Numbered from the stretch's first letter, positions 4,146-12,333 are shown. The stretch: DNA of 12,862 bases from an uncultured Clostridia bacterium (GCA_946183765.1 CAMHDC010000017.1:1-12862); one strand, 5' to 3'. The notes: a model not told the origin generated them from the letters alone. Numbers and translations: made by a program.

Positions 4146-6767
4146 TTGAAACGCACCCTCGCCGCATTGCTGATACTGGCCATGCTCCTGCCTCTCGTCC
4201 TCACGGGCTGCGGCCCGGACAGGGGCCAGGGGAGCGTGGTGTGCCGTCAATTTATACAGTACCTGGCGGAACAGAACTTCGACGCCGCCTATGAGCTCAT
4301 CACCCCGGATCTGAAGAAGGCGGAGCCGGAGCAGACCGCCGCGCCCACCAAGGCGCCCACCCCCGGGCCCGGGGAGACGGCGATTCCCACCATGGCCCCC
4401 ACGGCCACGCCGCTGCCCACCGCGGAACCCACGGCGGAGCCCGAGGGCACCACCGTCCACCGCATGACCCGGGCGGAGTTCAAGCGGCGGTACACCGACA
4501 TCTTCGACGCCATGGAGCTCACCGCCATCACCTCCCAGATCGTCTCCGAGGTGAACGGTACATTGAACGCCAGCGTGGTCTACCGCATGGCGTACCTCAC
4601 CAACAAGGCCGGGAACCTGATCTTCGATTTCACCGTCAACAGCGAGTACCACGACGGCCAGTGGGTGGTCATGTGGGCCCCCAGTCTGATCTTCCCCAAC
4701 ATGGAGTGGGGCGACACCATGCTGGTGGGCACCAACTACCCGGACCGGGGGGAGATCTTCGACGCCGAGGGCATCCTCCTGGCGGAAAACGTGCCCGCCG
4801 TCACCATCTACTGCATCCCCAGCAAGATCCAGCTGAAGGACGGGGGCAAGGCCGTCACCGACGTGAAGACCCTCTTTAAGGCCGAGGACAGGCAGCTGAC
4901 CCCGGACCAGCTCCTGGAGAAGGAGCTCTACGTGCCCTTCGAGCAGGCGGTGGCCGCCGTGCCGGAGCTGGAGCTCACCGAGGCGGACGTGAGGAACAGC
5001 CTGGCAAGGACCTTCCGCGACTTCGCCAAATTGAAGGTCCTGTACCCGGACGAGATGAACCCGGAGCTGGAGGCCCGCCTGTTGGCCATCCCCGGCGTGG
5101 GCGTGGACAGCAACAACTACGGCACCCTCCGCCAGTACCCCTACGGGTCCAGCCTCGCCCACCTGTTGGGCTACGCCGGCATCATCCAGAAGGAGTATCT
5201 GAACCACTACTCCATGGAGAACGGCATCCTCAAGGAGAACAAGGAATGGCTCTACGTGCTGGACGAGAACGGCAACCGGGTCAACGATCCCAACTACGAC
5301 GGCGACAGCTGGCTGGGCTACGCGGGCCTGGAGAAGCAGTATGAGGAGAAGCTCCGCGGCGTGAAGGGGAGCTTCGCCTACATCCAGGGCAAGGGCGGCC
5401 AGGTGAAACAGATTTTGTACAACGTGCCCGCCGTGGACGGAGAGGATCTGCACCTCTCGGTGAAGATCAACCTGCAGAAGCGGACCGAGGAGGTCATTCA
5501 GAACATCGTCTACGACGACGCCATCTCCGGCACGGTCATCGTCATGAACCCCACCACCGGGGCCGTGGAGGCCATGGTCTCCTTCCCGGGCTACGATCCC
5601 AACAGCTTCACCCGAGGCGACTTGGACGACGAGGCCTGGGCGGCCATGGAGAAGGACCCCAAGACCCCCCTCTTGAATCGAGCCATCCAGGGCCTCTACC
5701 CGCCGGGGTCCACCTTTAAGCCCCTGGTGGCCATCACCGGCCTCGAATCCGGGAACATGACCCTGGACTGGGCCTTCCCCGAGGAGCAGGAGCACCTGCG
5801 GGGCATCGACACCATCTGGAACCCCACCAAGGGCACGCTGATCCCCGAGTCCGGCGTCACCAAGGTCACCCGCACCTACAGCACCAACCGGCGGGGACCC
5901 ATGAACATGAAGAACTGCATGATCCAGTCGGACAACATCTACTTCGCGTATCTGGGGATGAAGATCGGCTGGGACACCCTGAAGCGGTATCTGACGGTCA
6001 TGGGCATGGGCGAGGCGGTCCCCTTCGACCTGCCCACCCAGAAATCCCAGATCAAGAACACCGGCGACGGCGAGAAGGAGGCCTCCGAGGAGACCATGGA
6101 CCTTTTGGCCATGACCGGATACGGACAGGGGGAGCTGCTGCTGACGCCGCTGCAGCTCGCGAGCTACATATCCGCCTTCCGCAACGGAGGCACCGTCTAC
6201 GCGCCCTACGTCATCGAGTCCGTCTGGCAGGAGGACAAGACCGAGTATACCGAGGTCAGCCGCCACGAGCCCACCGTGTGGAAGGAGCTCTGCGCCAGCG
6301 GCACCGCCGACGCCATCCTGGACATGCTGGAGGGGGTCGTGGAAGCGCCCAGCACCATGGGCAGGAACCCCGTCACCAAGGAGCACTGGGGCGGCTACGG
6401 CACGGGCCGGTTTTTGAGCGTGCTCAGGACCTACACCTGCGCCGGCAAGACGGGCACCGCCGAGTTGGCGAAAAAGCAGAACGCCAAGGACGCGGACAAG
6501 GAGCTGGCCTGGTTCGTGGCCTTCCGCAGCCGCCATATCGACGGCACCGAGCTGGACCCCGGCGAGGAGCGGCTGGTGCTGGTCATGCTGGAGATCGACA
6601 TGACAAAGCAGGTGGACGAATGGACCCAGATGAAGTTTTTGATCGCCCAGGCCCTGTTGAAGGACGACAGCCTGACGGAGTCGCCCACCACCGACACCTG
6701 CATAGAGGGCGACACGGTGAACACCGCCGCTTCGAGCGGCGGCGAGGACGGGAACACCGCGGGCTGA
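4146..6767 (+). CDS. Class B penicillin-binding protein, MecA/PBP3-like lipoprotein transpeptidase
   Basis: An 873-residue peptidoglycan D,D-transpeptidase that starts at TTG. A lipoprotein signal peptide ends at LTGC (Cys22). Residues about 27-58 look like the first helices of an NTF2-like MecA_N domain; a Pro/Thr/Ala linker fills about 59-102, and residues 103-180 continue with the rest of that domain. The PBP dimerisation domain begins near RGEIFD (201-206). The transpeptidase domain carries all three catalytic motifs: STFK (522-525; Ser522 nucleophile), SDN (595-597) and KTGT (768-771). The final 30 or so residues are a polar Gly/Ser/Thr-rich tail. The enzyme cross-links stem peptides outside the membrane, and class B members depend on a partner glycosyltransferase. 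A lipid anchor in place of a transmembrane helix and the interrupted N-domain are unusual. It sits 44 bases upstream of murG and probably shares its transcript. Low beta-lactam affinity is only a possibility. Confidence 0.9.
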   Translation: MKRTLAALLILAMLLPLVLTGCGPDRGQGSVVCRQFIQYLAEQNFDAAYELITPDLKKAEPEQTAAPTKAPTPGPGETAIPTMAPTATPLPTAEPTAEPEGTTVHRMTRAEFKRRYTDIFDAMELTAITSQIVSEVNGTLNASVVYRMAYLTNKAGNLIFDFTVNSEYHDGQWVVMWAPSLIFPNMEWGDTMLVGTNYPDRGEIFDAEGILLAENVPAVTIYCIPSKIQLKDGGKAVTDVKTLFKAEDRQLTPDQLLEKELYVPFEQAVAAVPELELTEADVRNSLARTFRDFAKLKVLYPDEMNPELEARLLAIPGVGVDSNNYGTLRQYPYGSSLAHLLGYAGIIQKEYLNHYSMENGILKENKEWLYVLDENGNRVNDPNYDGDSWLGYAGLEKQYEEKLRGVKGSFAYIQGKGGQVKQILYNVPAVDGEDLHLSVKINLQKRTEEVIQNIVYDDAISGTVIVMNPTTGAVEAMVSFPGYDPNSFTRGDLDDEAWAAMEKDPKTPLLNRAIQGLYPPGSTFKPLVAITGLESGNMTLDWAFPEEQEHLRGIDTIWNPTKGTLIPESGVTKVTRTYSTNRRGPMNMKNCMIQSDNIYFAYLGMKIGWDTLKRYLTVMGMGEAVPFDLPTQKSQIKNTGDGEKEASEETMDLLAMTGYGQGELLLTPLQLASYISAFRNGGTVYAPYVIESVWQEDKTEYTEVSRHEPTVWKELCASGTADAILDMLEGVVEAPSTMGRNPVTKEHWGGYGTGRFLSVLRTYTCAGKTGTAELAKKQNAKDADKELAWFVAFRSRHIDGTELDPGEERLVLVMLEIDMTKQVDEWTQMKFLIAQALLKDDSLTESPTTDTCIEGDTVNTAASSGGEDGNTAG

Positions 6768-6811
6768 GGGCGGCATAGAATAGGGGCAAGCAACCACGAG
6801 GGGAGAAGCGC

Positions 6812-7876
6812 ATGAAGACCATCATCTTTACCGGCGGCGGCACGGCGGGCCACGTGATGCCCAATCTGGCGCTGATGGACCGGCTGGACAAAAAGGAGTG
6901 GACCGTCCACTACATCGGCACGGAGGAGGGCATCGAGCACGAGCTGCTCCGGCAGCGGAGCGAGGTGATCTACCACGCCGTCGCCTGGGGGAAGCTGAGG
7001 CGGTACTTCTCCTGGAAGAACTTCACCGACCCCTTCCGGGTGGTGAAGGGCTATTTTCAGTCCCGGCGGATCATGAAGCAGGTGAAGCCCGACGTGCTCT
7101 TCAGCAAGGGCGGCTTCGTGTCCGTGCCCGTGGTGATGGCGGCCAGGGGCAAGTGCCCGGTCATCTGCCACGAGAGCGACTATTCCCCGGGCCTGGCCAA
7201 TAAGATCGCGGCCCGGTTCGCGGACACCATCTGCACCACCTTCGCCGACACCGTCGCCAAGGTCCCCGCGGGCAAGGGCGTCCACACCGGCACCCCCATC
7301 CGGGCGGCCCTGTTCGCGGGCAGCCGGGAGAAGGGATTGGCCTTTACGGGCCTTGCCGGCGAGAAGCCGGTCCTGCTGGTAGTGGGCGGCAGCACCGGGG
7401 CCAAGGCCGTGAACGAGGCGGTGGAAGCGGCCCTGGACGACCTGTTGAAGACCTTCGACATCGTGCATCTGTGCGGCCAGGGGAAGCTGGACGACACCGC
7501 GCCCCGGCCCGGATACGTGCGCTTCGAATACGTGAACGAGGAGATGGCGGACGTGCTGGCCTTAGCGGACGTGGTGGTGAGCCGGGCGGGGGCCAACGCG
7601 GTCTTCGAGCTTCTGGCCCTGAAAAAGCCCGCCGTCCTCATTCCCCTGCCCCTGGAGGCGAGCCGGGGGGACCAGATCCTGAACGCCCAATATTTTGAAA
7701 GGAACGGGTACGCCGTCCACCTGCCCCAGGGGGAGGCCACGCCCCAGAAGCTGACGGAGACGGTGCTCCGGCTCTACGGCGACCGGCAGAGGTATATCGA
7801 CGCCATGGCCGCGGCCCCCGGCAGCGACGGCACCGAGAACATTCTGAACCTGATCTTCAAAGCGGTGCGGGAATGA
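6812..7876 (+). CDS. murG: UDP-GlcNAc:lipid I N-acetylglucosaminyltransferase MurG
   Basis: A 354-residue GT28 enzyme, about the usual MurG length. It adds GlcNAc to lipid I at the inner face of the membrane to make lipid II. The N-terminal Rossmann domain opens with the glycine loop GGGTAGHV (8-15) and continues with FSKGGFVSVPV and HESDYSPGLANK. The C-terminal UDP-GlcNAc-binding domain carries GGSTGA, SRAGANAVFELL and PLEASRGDQILNAQYF, where the final Asp-Gln pair matches the conserved nucleotide-sugar contact region. The start is set by GAGGGGAG before ATG 6812. The gene lies outside a dcw cluster, directly after the PBP that uses the product of its pathway. Its stop overlaps the next start as ATGA, so the two are probably translationally coupled. 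A second MurG in the dcw cluster of this genome cannot be excluded. Confidence 0.93.
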   Translation: MKTIIFTGGGTAGHVMPNLALMDRLDKKEWTVHYIGTEEGIEHELLRQRSEVIYHAVAWGKLRRYFSWKNFTDPFRVVKGYFQSRRIMKQVKPDVLFSKGGFVSVPVVMAARGKCPVICHESDYSPGLANKIAARFADTICTTFADTVAKVPAGKGVHTGTPIRAALFAGSREKGLAFTGLAGEKPVLLVVGGSTGAKAVNEAVEAALDDLLKTFDIVHLCGQGKLDDTAPRPGYVRFEYVNEEMADVLALADVVVSRAGANAVFELLALKKPAVLIPLPLEASRGDQILNAQYFERNGYAVHLPQGEATPQKLTETVLRLYGDRQRYIDAMAAAPGSDGTENILNLIFKAVRE

Positions 7877-9288
7877 CGGTCCGATCCTATATTGAACAAT
7901 TGCGCGGCGAAGCGGCGGGGGAAGCCCTGTCCGCTTTGTGCGCTCTGGGGAAGACCAAGGCGGGCCGGGAGGAGATCAACGGCCTGCTGGGGGACAGGCT
8001 TTCCCTCCGGGAAGCGGCTTCGTCCCCCACGCCCAAGGTCCGCAAGAACGCCTACCGGCTTATGGGCGCATTGGAGGATCGGCGGGATCTGCCCGCCCTG
8101 CGGGAAGCTTTACAGAGGGAGGAAACCCTCTTCGCCGTCCCCAGCCTTCTCCTCGCCCTGGGCAGGCTGGGGGACGAAGAGACGCTGCGGGCCTATGAGC
8201 CCCCGGCTTCCGGCAGCCCCGAGACCGACGGGCTGGTGGCCCAGATCGTCCTCGCCCGGGAGAAGGCCCTCCAAAGCTTCGAAACCTACGGGGCGGAGAC
8301 GATCGACCGGCTGCCCACTCCCCGCAGGATCCTGTGTTATGCCCCCGAGGGGTTTTTGGACGTCCTCATGGAGGAGCTGCGGGAACTGGGCTTCGACCCC
8401 ACGGCGGAGCAGAACGCCGCCGCCGTCACGACGGACCGGATCGACCTCGTGTACCGGGCCGACTGCATGACGGAGGCCCTGCTGCCCATCGCCCGGGACG
8501 TGCCCCTGGACGCGGCGGCTATCGCCCGGGAGGCGGGCCCCATGCCCGGGAACCGGTATCGGATCGAGCTGAGGGGCTACACCCGGGACCGGCGCAAGCT
8601 CATTGCGGCCCTGGCCGGCGCGCTGCCGGGGCAGAACAACCCCTCGGCCTATGACACGGAGCTCAGGGTGGACTGCCGCATGGACCGGGCGGACCTCTAT
8701 TGGAAGCTGTGGAACGTGGCGGACGGCCGCTATCCCTGGCGGCAGCGGACCGTCAGCGCCTCCATCCATCCGGCCACGGCCAGCTGCCTGGCCCGATACG
8801 CCAAAAAATTCGAAAAGCGGGAGCGCCCCCGGGTCCTGGACCCCTTCTGCGGCTGCGGCTCCCTCCTCTTTGCTCGGGAAACTTTGGGCCCCTGCCGGGT
8901 GCTGGTGGGGGTGGACAAGAGCGGGACCGCCGTGGAGAGCGCCCGCGCGAACGCCCGGGCGGGGAAGTCCAAGGCTTCCTTCGTCACCAAGGACGCGCTG
9001 CGGTTCGAAGCGCGGGAGGGCTTCGACCTTATCCTCTCCAACCTGCCCTTCGGCAACCGGGTGGGGAACCACGAGGACAACACCCGCCTCTACGACCGGT
9101 TCGTGGGGCGGCTCCCTGAGCTGCTGGCCCCCGGCGGCACGGCGGTGCTGTACACCATGGAGTATAAGCTGCTGAAAAGCTGCCTGGGCCGGGCCCGGGG
9201 CCTTGTGCTTCGGGAGCAGAAGCGCACCGAGGCGGGGGGCTTGCTGCCCTGGATATTTGTGGTTGACAGGGACGACGCCCGCTGTTAA
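7873..9288 (+). CDS. HEAT-like repeat / THUMP-like / UPF0020-type RNA methyltransferase fusion
   Basis: A 471-residue protein. Residues about 10-140 are alpha-helical and HEAT-like (for example SPTPKVRKNAYRLMGALEDR, then DLPALREAL, then VPSLLLALGRLGDEETL). Residues about 150-290 resemble the THUMP-like N-domain of the RlmL/Trm14 family. Residues about 295-465 are a Rossmann-fold SAM methyltransferase: LDPFCGCGSL (motif I, 322-331), VGVDKS, and the catalytic SNLPFG (389-394), the N-L/P-P-F/Y signature of N2-guanine or N6-adenine RNA methyltransferases. IHPATASCLARYA matches the conserved segment before motif I. The likely role is modification of tRNA or rRNA in the cytoplasm; the exact base is unknown. 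The HEAT-like part at the front is unusual for this family. The start overlaps the murG stop by four bases and has no strong ribosome site of its own, which suggests coupling. Confidence 0.8.
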   Translation: MTVRSYIEQLRGEAAGEALSALCALGKTKAGREEINGLLGDRLSLREAASSPTPKVRKNAYRLMGALEDRRDLPALREALQREETLFAVPSLLLALGRLGDEETLRAYEPPASGSPETDGLVAQIVLAREKALQSFETYGAETIDRLPTPRRILCYAPEGFLDVLMEELRELGFDPTAEQNAAAVTTDRIDLVYRADCMTEALLPIARDVPLDAAAIAREAGPMPGNRYRIELRGYTRDRRKLIAALAGALPGQNNPSAYDTELRVDCRMDRADLYWKLWNVADGRYPWRQRTVSASIHPATASCLARYAKKFEKRERPRVLDPFCGCGSLLFARETLGPCRVLVGVDKSGTAVESARANARAGKSKASFVTKDALRFEAREGFDLILSNLPFGNRVGNHEDNTRLYDRFVGRLPELLAPGGTAVLYTMEYKLLKSCLGRARGLVLREQKRTEAGGLLPWIFVVDRDDARC

Positions 9289-9291
9289 AAT
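9263..9291 (+). promoter_or_regulatory. Strong promoter for metG overlapping the previous stop codon
   Basis: Perfect TTGACA (9263-9268), a 17-base spacer and TAAAAT (9286-9291) with an extended -10 TGT (9283-9285). The -10 hexamer contains the TAA stop of the methyltransferase gene. The predicted start of transcription is near 9298, with a 43-base leader. Confidence 0.7.
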
Positions 9292-9310
9292 TCTAAAAAT
9301 CTAAGATACA

Positions 9311-9332
9311 TCCCGCCCCGGCGGGAAGGAGG
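9311..9332 (+). promoter_or_regulatory. GC palindrome next to the metG ribosome site
   Basis: TCCCGCC (9311-9317) and GGCGGGA (9320-9326) form a 7-base inverted repeat whose last base is the first base of the ribosome site AAGGAGG (9326-9332). The ribosome site is eight bases from ATG 9341 but only two from ATG 9335, so 9341 is chosen as the metG start. There is no T-box or SAM riboswitch here; the leader is too short. Confidence 0.6.
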
Positions 9333-9340
9333 AAATGTTC

Positions 9341-11299
9341 ATGGAAAAGAGACCTTATTATATCACCACGGCCATCGCCTACGCCTCGGCCACGCCCCAC
9401 ATCGGCAACGTCTACGAGATCGTTCTGGCGGACGCCATCGCCCGCTACAAGCGGTTCATGGGCTACGACGTGTTCTTCCAGACCGGCACCGACGAGCACG
9501 GCCAGAAGATCGAGGAGAAGGCCCAGAAGGCAGGCATGGAGCCCCAGGCCTACGTGGACCAGGTAGCCGGCAATATCAGGAACATCTGGGATCTGATGAA
9601 CACCTCCTACGACAAGTTCATCCGCACCACCGACAAGGATCACGAGCGGAAGGTCCAGCGCATCTTCAAGAAGCTCTACGACCAGGGGGACATCTACAAG
9701 GGCGCCTACGAGGGCATGTACTGCACGCCCTGCGAGTCCTTCTTCACCCCCTCCCAGCTGAAGGACGGCCGCTGCCCCGACTGCGGCGGCGAGGTGAAGC
9801 CCGCCAAGGAGGAAGCGTACTTCTTCAAGATGAGCAAGTACGCCCCCCGGCTCATCGACTACATCAACCAGCATCCCGAGTTCATCCAGCCCGTGGCCCG
9901 GAAGAACGAGATGATGAACAACTTCCTGCTGCCGGGCCTGCAGGACCTGTGCGTGTCCCGGTCCACGTTCAAGTGGGGCATCCCGGTGGACTTCGACCCC
10001 AAGCACGTGGTCTATGTGTGGCTGGACGCCCTGACCAACTACATCACCGGCATCGGCTACGAGCCCGACGGGGAGAGCACGGACCAGTTCAAAAAGCTCT
10101 GGCCCGCGGATCTGCATCTGATCGGCAAGGACATCATCCGCTTCCATACCATCTACTGGCCCATCTTCCTCATGGCTCTCGGTCTGCCGCTGCCGAAGCA
10201 GGTGTTCGGCCATCCCTGGCTCCTCATGAACGACGGGAAGATGAGCAAATCCAAGGGCAACGTCATGTACGCCCACGATCTGGTGAAGCTCTTCGGCGTG
10301 GACGCGGTCCGCTACTTCCTCATCCACGAGATGCCCTTCGACAGCGACGGAAACTGCACCTACGAGCTGCTGGTGGAGCGGCTGAACGCGGATTTGGCCA
10401 ACACCCTGGGGAATTTGGTGAACCGGACCGTGGCCATGTCCAACAAGTATTTCGGCGGCGTGGTGGAACGCACCGACGTGCGGGAGGCCGTGGACGAGGA
10501 GCTGAAGGAGGTCGCCACCGCCGCGGTCGCCAAAGTCACCGCCAAGATGGACGAGCTTCGGGTGGCCGACGCCATCACGGAGATCTTCAACCTCTTCAAG
10601 CGCTGCAACAAGTACATCGACGAGACCGCCCCCTGGACCCTGGCCAAGGACCCGACCAAGGCCGACCGCCTCAAGGAGGTCCTCTACAACCTGACCGAGA
10701 GCATCGTCATCGGGGCGAGCCTGCTCGTTCCCTTCCTGCCGGACACCGGCGCGAAGATCCTGGCGGAGCTGAACGCCAATCCCCGGCCCTTCGACGGCCT
10801 CACCGATTTCGGCCTCTACCCGTCCGGCAACAGGGTGGCCCAGAAGCCCGAGATCCTCTTCGCCCGGCTGGACCTCAAGGAGGTCCTGGACAAGGTGGGC
10901 GTGAAGGAGGAGGCCCCCGCGGCCGCCCCCGCCGCTGAGCCGGAGCAGCCCGCCCTGCCGCCCCTGAAGGAGGAGATCAGCTACGACGACTTCATGAAGG
11001 TGGATCTGCGGCTTGCGAAGGTGAAGGCCTGCGAGGAGGTCAAGAAGTCTAAGAAGCTCCTGAAGCTGACCCTGGACGTAGCCGGGGAGGAGCGGACCGT
11101 GGTCTCCGGCATCAAGAAGTGGTACGCCCCCGCGGATCTGGTGGGCAAGACCGTGGTGCTGGTGGCGAACCTCAAGCCCGCCACCCTCTGCGGCGTGAAG
11201 AGCCGGGGCATGGTCCTGGCCGTCTCCGATCCCGCCGACGAGAACCTGGCCCTCATCGGGCCCTCCGCCGACATGCCCAGCGGCTATGTAGTCCGGTAA
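9341..11299 (+). CDS. metG: Methionyl-tRNA synthetase with C-terminal tRNA-binding domain
   Basis: A 652-residue class I aminoacyl-tRNA synthetase that charges tRNA-Met in the cytoplasm; the length matches Bacillus-type MetS (about 660). Seen: the HIGH-type motif HIGN (20-23), a CP insertion with a zinc knuckle of two CxxC pairs (Cys128/Cys131 and Cys145/Cys148), and KMSKS (300-304). The anticodon-binding helical domain covers about 360-520. An Ala/Pro/Glu-rich linker at about 525-545 leads to a C-terminal EMAPII/Trbp111-type OB-fold (about 548-652) with FMKVDLRLAKV, ERTVVSGI and GMVLAVS, which dimerises the enzyme and binds tRNA. It has its own promoter and is followed by a GC hairpin, then tatD, an arrangement common in Firmicutes. 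An alternative start two codons upstream (9335) is less well placed for the ribosome site. Confidence 0.96.
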   Translation: MEKRPYYITTAIAYASATPHIGNVYEIVLADAIARYKRFMGYDVFFQTGTDEHGQKIEEKAQKAGMEPQAYVDQVAGNIRNIWDLMNTSYDKFIRTTDKDHERKVQRIFKKLYDQGDIYKGAYEGMYCTPCESFFTPSQLKDGRCPDCGGEVKPAKEEAYFFKMSKYAPRLIDYINQHPEFIQPVARKNEMMNNFLLPGLQDLCVSRSTFKWGIPVDFDPKHVVYVWLDALTNYITGIGYEPDGESTDQFKKLWPADLHLIGKDIIRFHTIYWPIFLMALGLPLPKQVFGHPWLLMNDGKMSKSKGNVMYAHDLVKLFGVDAVRYFLIHEMPFDSDGNCTYELLVERLNADLANTLGNLVNRTVAMSNKYFGGVVERTDVREAVDEELKEVATAAVAKVTAKMDELRVADAITEIFNLFKRCNKYIDETAPWTLAKDPTKADRLKEVLYNLTESIVIGASLLVPFLPDTGAKILAELNANPRPFDGLTDFGLYPSGNRVAQKPEILFARLDLKEVLDKVGVKEEAPAAAPAAEPEQPALPPLKEEISYDDFMKVDLRLAKVKACEEVKKSKKLLKLTLDVAGEERTVVSGIKKWYAPADLVGKTVVLVANLKPATLCGVKSRGMVLAVSDPADENLALIGPSADMPSGYVVR

Positions 11300-11310
11300 C
11301 AAAACCAACG

Positions 11311-11333
11311 GGGCGGGCCTTGGCCCGCCCTTT
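11311..11333 (+). terminator. Hairpin between metG and tatD
   Basis: GGGCGGGCC (11311-11319) and GGCCCGCCC (11322-11330) form a perfect 9-base stem with a formal 2-base loop, followed by only three T residues. It could be a partial terminator or a processing/stability hairpin that sets tatD expression below metG. Confidence 0.55.
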
Positions 11334-11347
11334 GCGTAGGAAAAGCT

Positions 11348-12118
11348 ATGGATATCTTCGATACACACGCCCATCTGCTGGACGAGCATTTCGACGAGGA
11401 CCGGGAGGAACTGATCGCCTCCCTGCCGGACCAGGGCGTGAAGCTGGTCATGGAGGCCTGCACGGACCTCGCCTATCTTAAAAAGCTGATCCCCTTCGCG
11501 GAGGCCCACCCCATGATCTACGGGGCCGCGGGGCTCCACCCGGAGGAGCTGGGGCCCTATGAGCTATCGGACCTGGACGCCGTAGCCGCCGCCCTTGCCC
11601 ACCCTAAGATCAGGGCGGTGGGGGAGATCGGCCTCGACTACTACTGGCCCGAGAACCCGCCCCGGGAGGTCCAGCGGGCGTTCTTCGACGCCCAGCTCTC
11701 CCTGGCCGCGGCCCACGGCCTGCCCGTCATCGTCCACGATCGGGAGGCCCACGGGGACACGGTGGACGTCCTCAAAGCCCACAAAGGCGCCGTCACGGGC
11801 GTCATGCACTGCTTCTCCGGCAGCTGGGAGACCGCCCGGGAATGTCTGGATCTGGGCTTTTATATCGGCTTCGGCGGCGCGCTCACCTTCAAGAACGCCA
11901 GGAAAAACGTGGAGGTGGCGGCGAAGGTGCCTCTGGATCGGCTGGTCATCGAGACCGACTGCCCCTACATGGCCCCCGTGCCCTTCCGGGGGAAGCGCAA
12001 CGACCCGGCCAAGACCCTCTTCGTGCTGCAAAAACTGGCCGAGATCCGCTCCCTCTCTCCGGAGGACCTGTCGCCCCTTCTCTTCGAAAACGGCAAGCGC
12101 CTGTTTCATATCGAGTAA
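11348..12118 (+). CDS. tatD: TatD-family metal-dependent deoxyribonuclease
   Basis: A 256-residue protein, the normal length of the family, with an amidohydrolase-type TIM barrel. Predicted metal ligands are all present: DTHAH (His7, His9), VGEIGLDYYW (Glu93), PVIVHDRE (His130), GVMHCFSGS (His154) and IETDCPY (Asp204). The following PVPFRGKRN is the family's typical substrate-loop segment. TatD enzymes are cytoplasmic 3'-5' exonucleases or general hydrolases linked to DNA repair and quality control. The position directly after metG is typical of Firmicutes, where rnmV and ksgA often follow; they do not follow here. The start ATG 11348 is six bases after AGGA, a modest ribosome site. Confidence 0.94.
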   Translation: MDIFDTHAHLLDEHFDEDREELIASLPDQGVKLVMEACTDLAYLKKLIPFAEAHPMIYGAAGLHPEELGPYELSDLDAVAAALAHPKIRAVGEIGLDYYWPENPPREVQRAFFDAQLSLAAAHGLPVIVHDREAHGDTVDVLKAHKGAVTGVMHCFSGSWETARECLDLGFYIGFGGALTFKNARKNVEVAAKVPLDRLVIETDCPYMAPVPFRGKRNDPAKTLFVLQKLAEIRSLSPEDLSPLLFENGKRLFHIE

Positions 12119-12122
12119 CGAA

Positions 12123-12148
12123 ATCGCCGTCCCGCAGCGGGCGGCGAT
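12123..12148 (+). terminator. Terminator-like hairpin after tatD
   Basis: ATCGCCG (12123-12129) and CGGCGAT (12142-12148) pair, continued inward by CCC/GGG after one bulged T, with a short loop GCAGC. It begins five bases after the tatD stop. The downstream tract (TGTTTATATT) is only moderately T-rich. Confidence 0.55.
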
Positions 12149-12323
12149 CGTGTTTATATTGGGGAACGGGCGGGCTCCCCGCTTGCCGTCCGGCAGCGGA
12201 GATTTAGGCGCCGTCGTCCGGATCGGCCGCGCCCGCGGTTATTTACAACTGGCGCGCCGGCCCGCTGCGACCGCCGCCTGCGTTTTTTTGGAACATATTC
12301 GGCGTTTTTGGAGGCGCAAAAGG
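12149..12323. other. GC-rich non-coding region upstream of the acyltransferase
   Basis: I see no convincing open reading frame on either strand. The segment holds a bulged hairpin around 12176-12202, the short stem CCGCG/CGCGG near 12228-12239 followed by TTATTT, the palindrome GGCGCGCC, and two similar T-tracts (12280-12292 and 12302-12312). It could contain a small RNA or decayed sequence; no RNA family was recognised. Confidence 0.4.
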
Positions 12324-12333
12324 GCCGCCCGGA

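Noticed and set aside
3975..6797. 940-codon minus-strand open frame opposite the PBP gene
   Set aside because: Very long, but it mirrors the codon third-position GC bias of the PBP, has no recognisable domain and spans a well-defined gene with all PBP motifs.
9298..9340. T-box or SAM riboswitch before metG
   Set aside because: The leader is only about 43 bases and has just one short palindrome, far too small for either class.
9293..11539. 748-codon minus-strand open frame opposite metG
   Set aside because: Shadow of metG and tatD; low-complexity Val/Leu/Gly/His composition and no motif.
12228..12289. Small RNA gene with a T7 terminator at 12283-12289
   Set aside because: I could not find a convincing stem directly before the T-run or a promoter with both boxes, so it is left as a possibility only.
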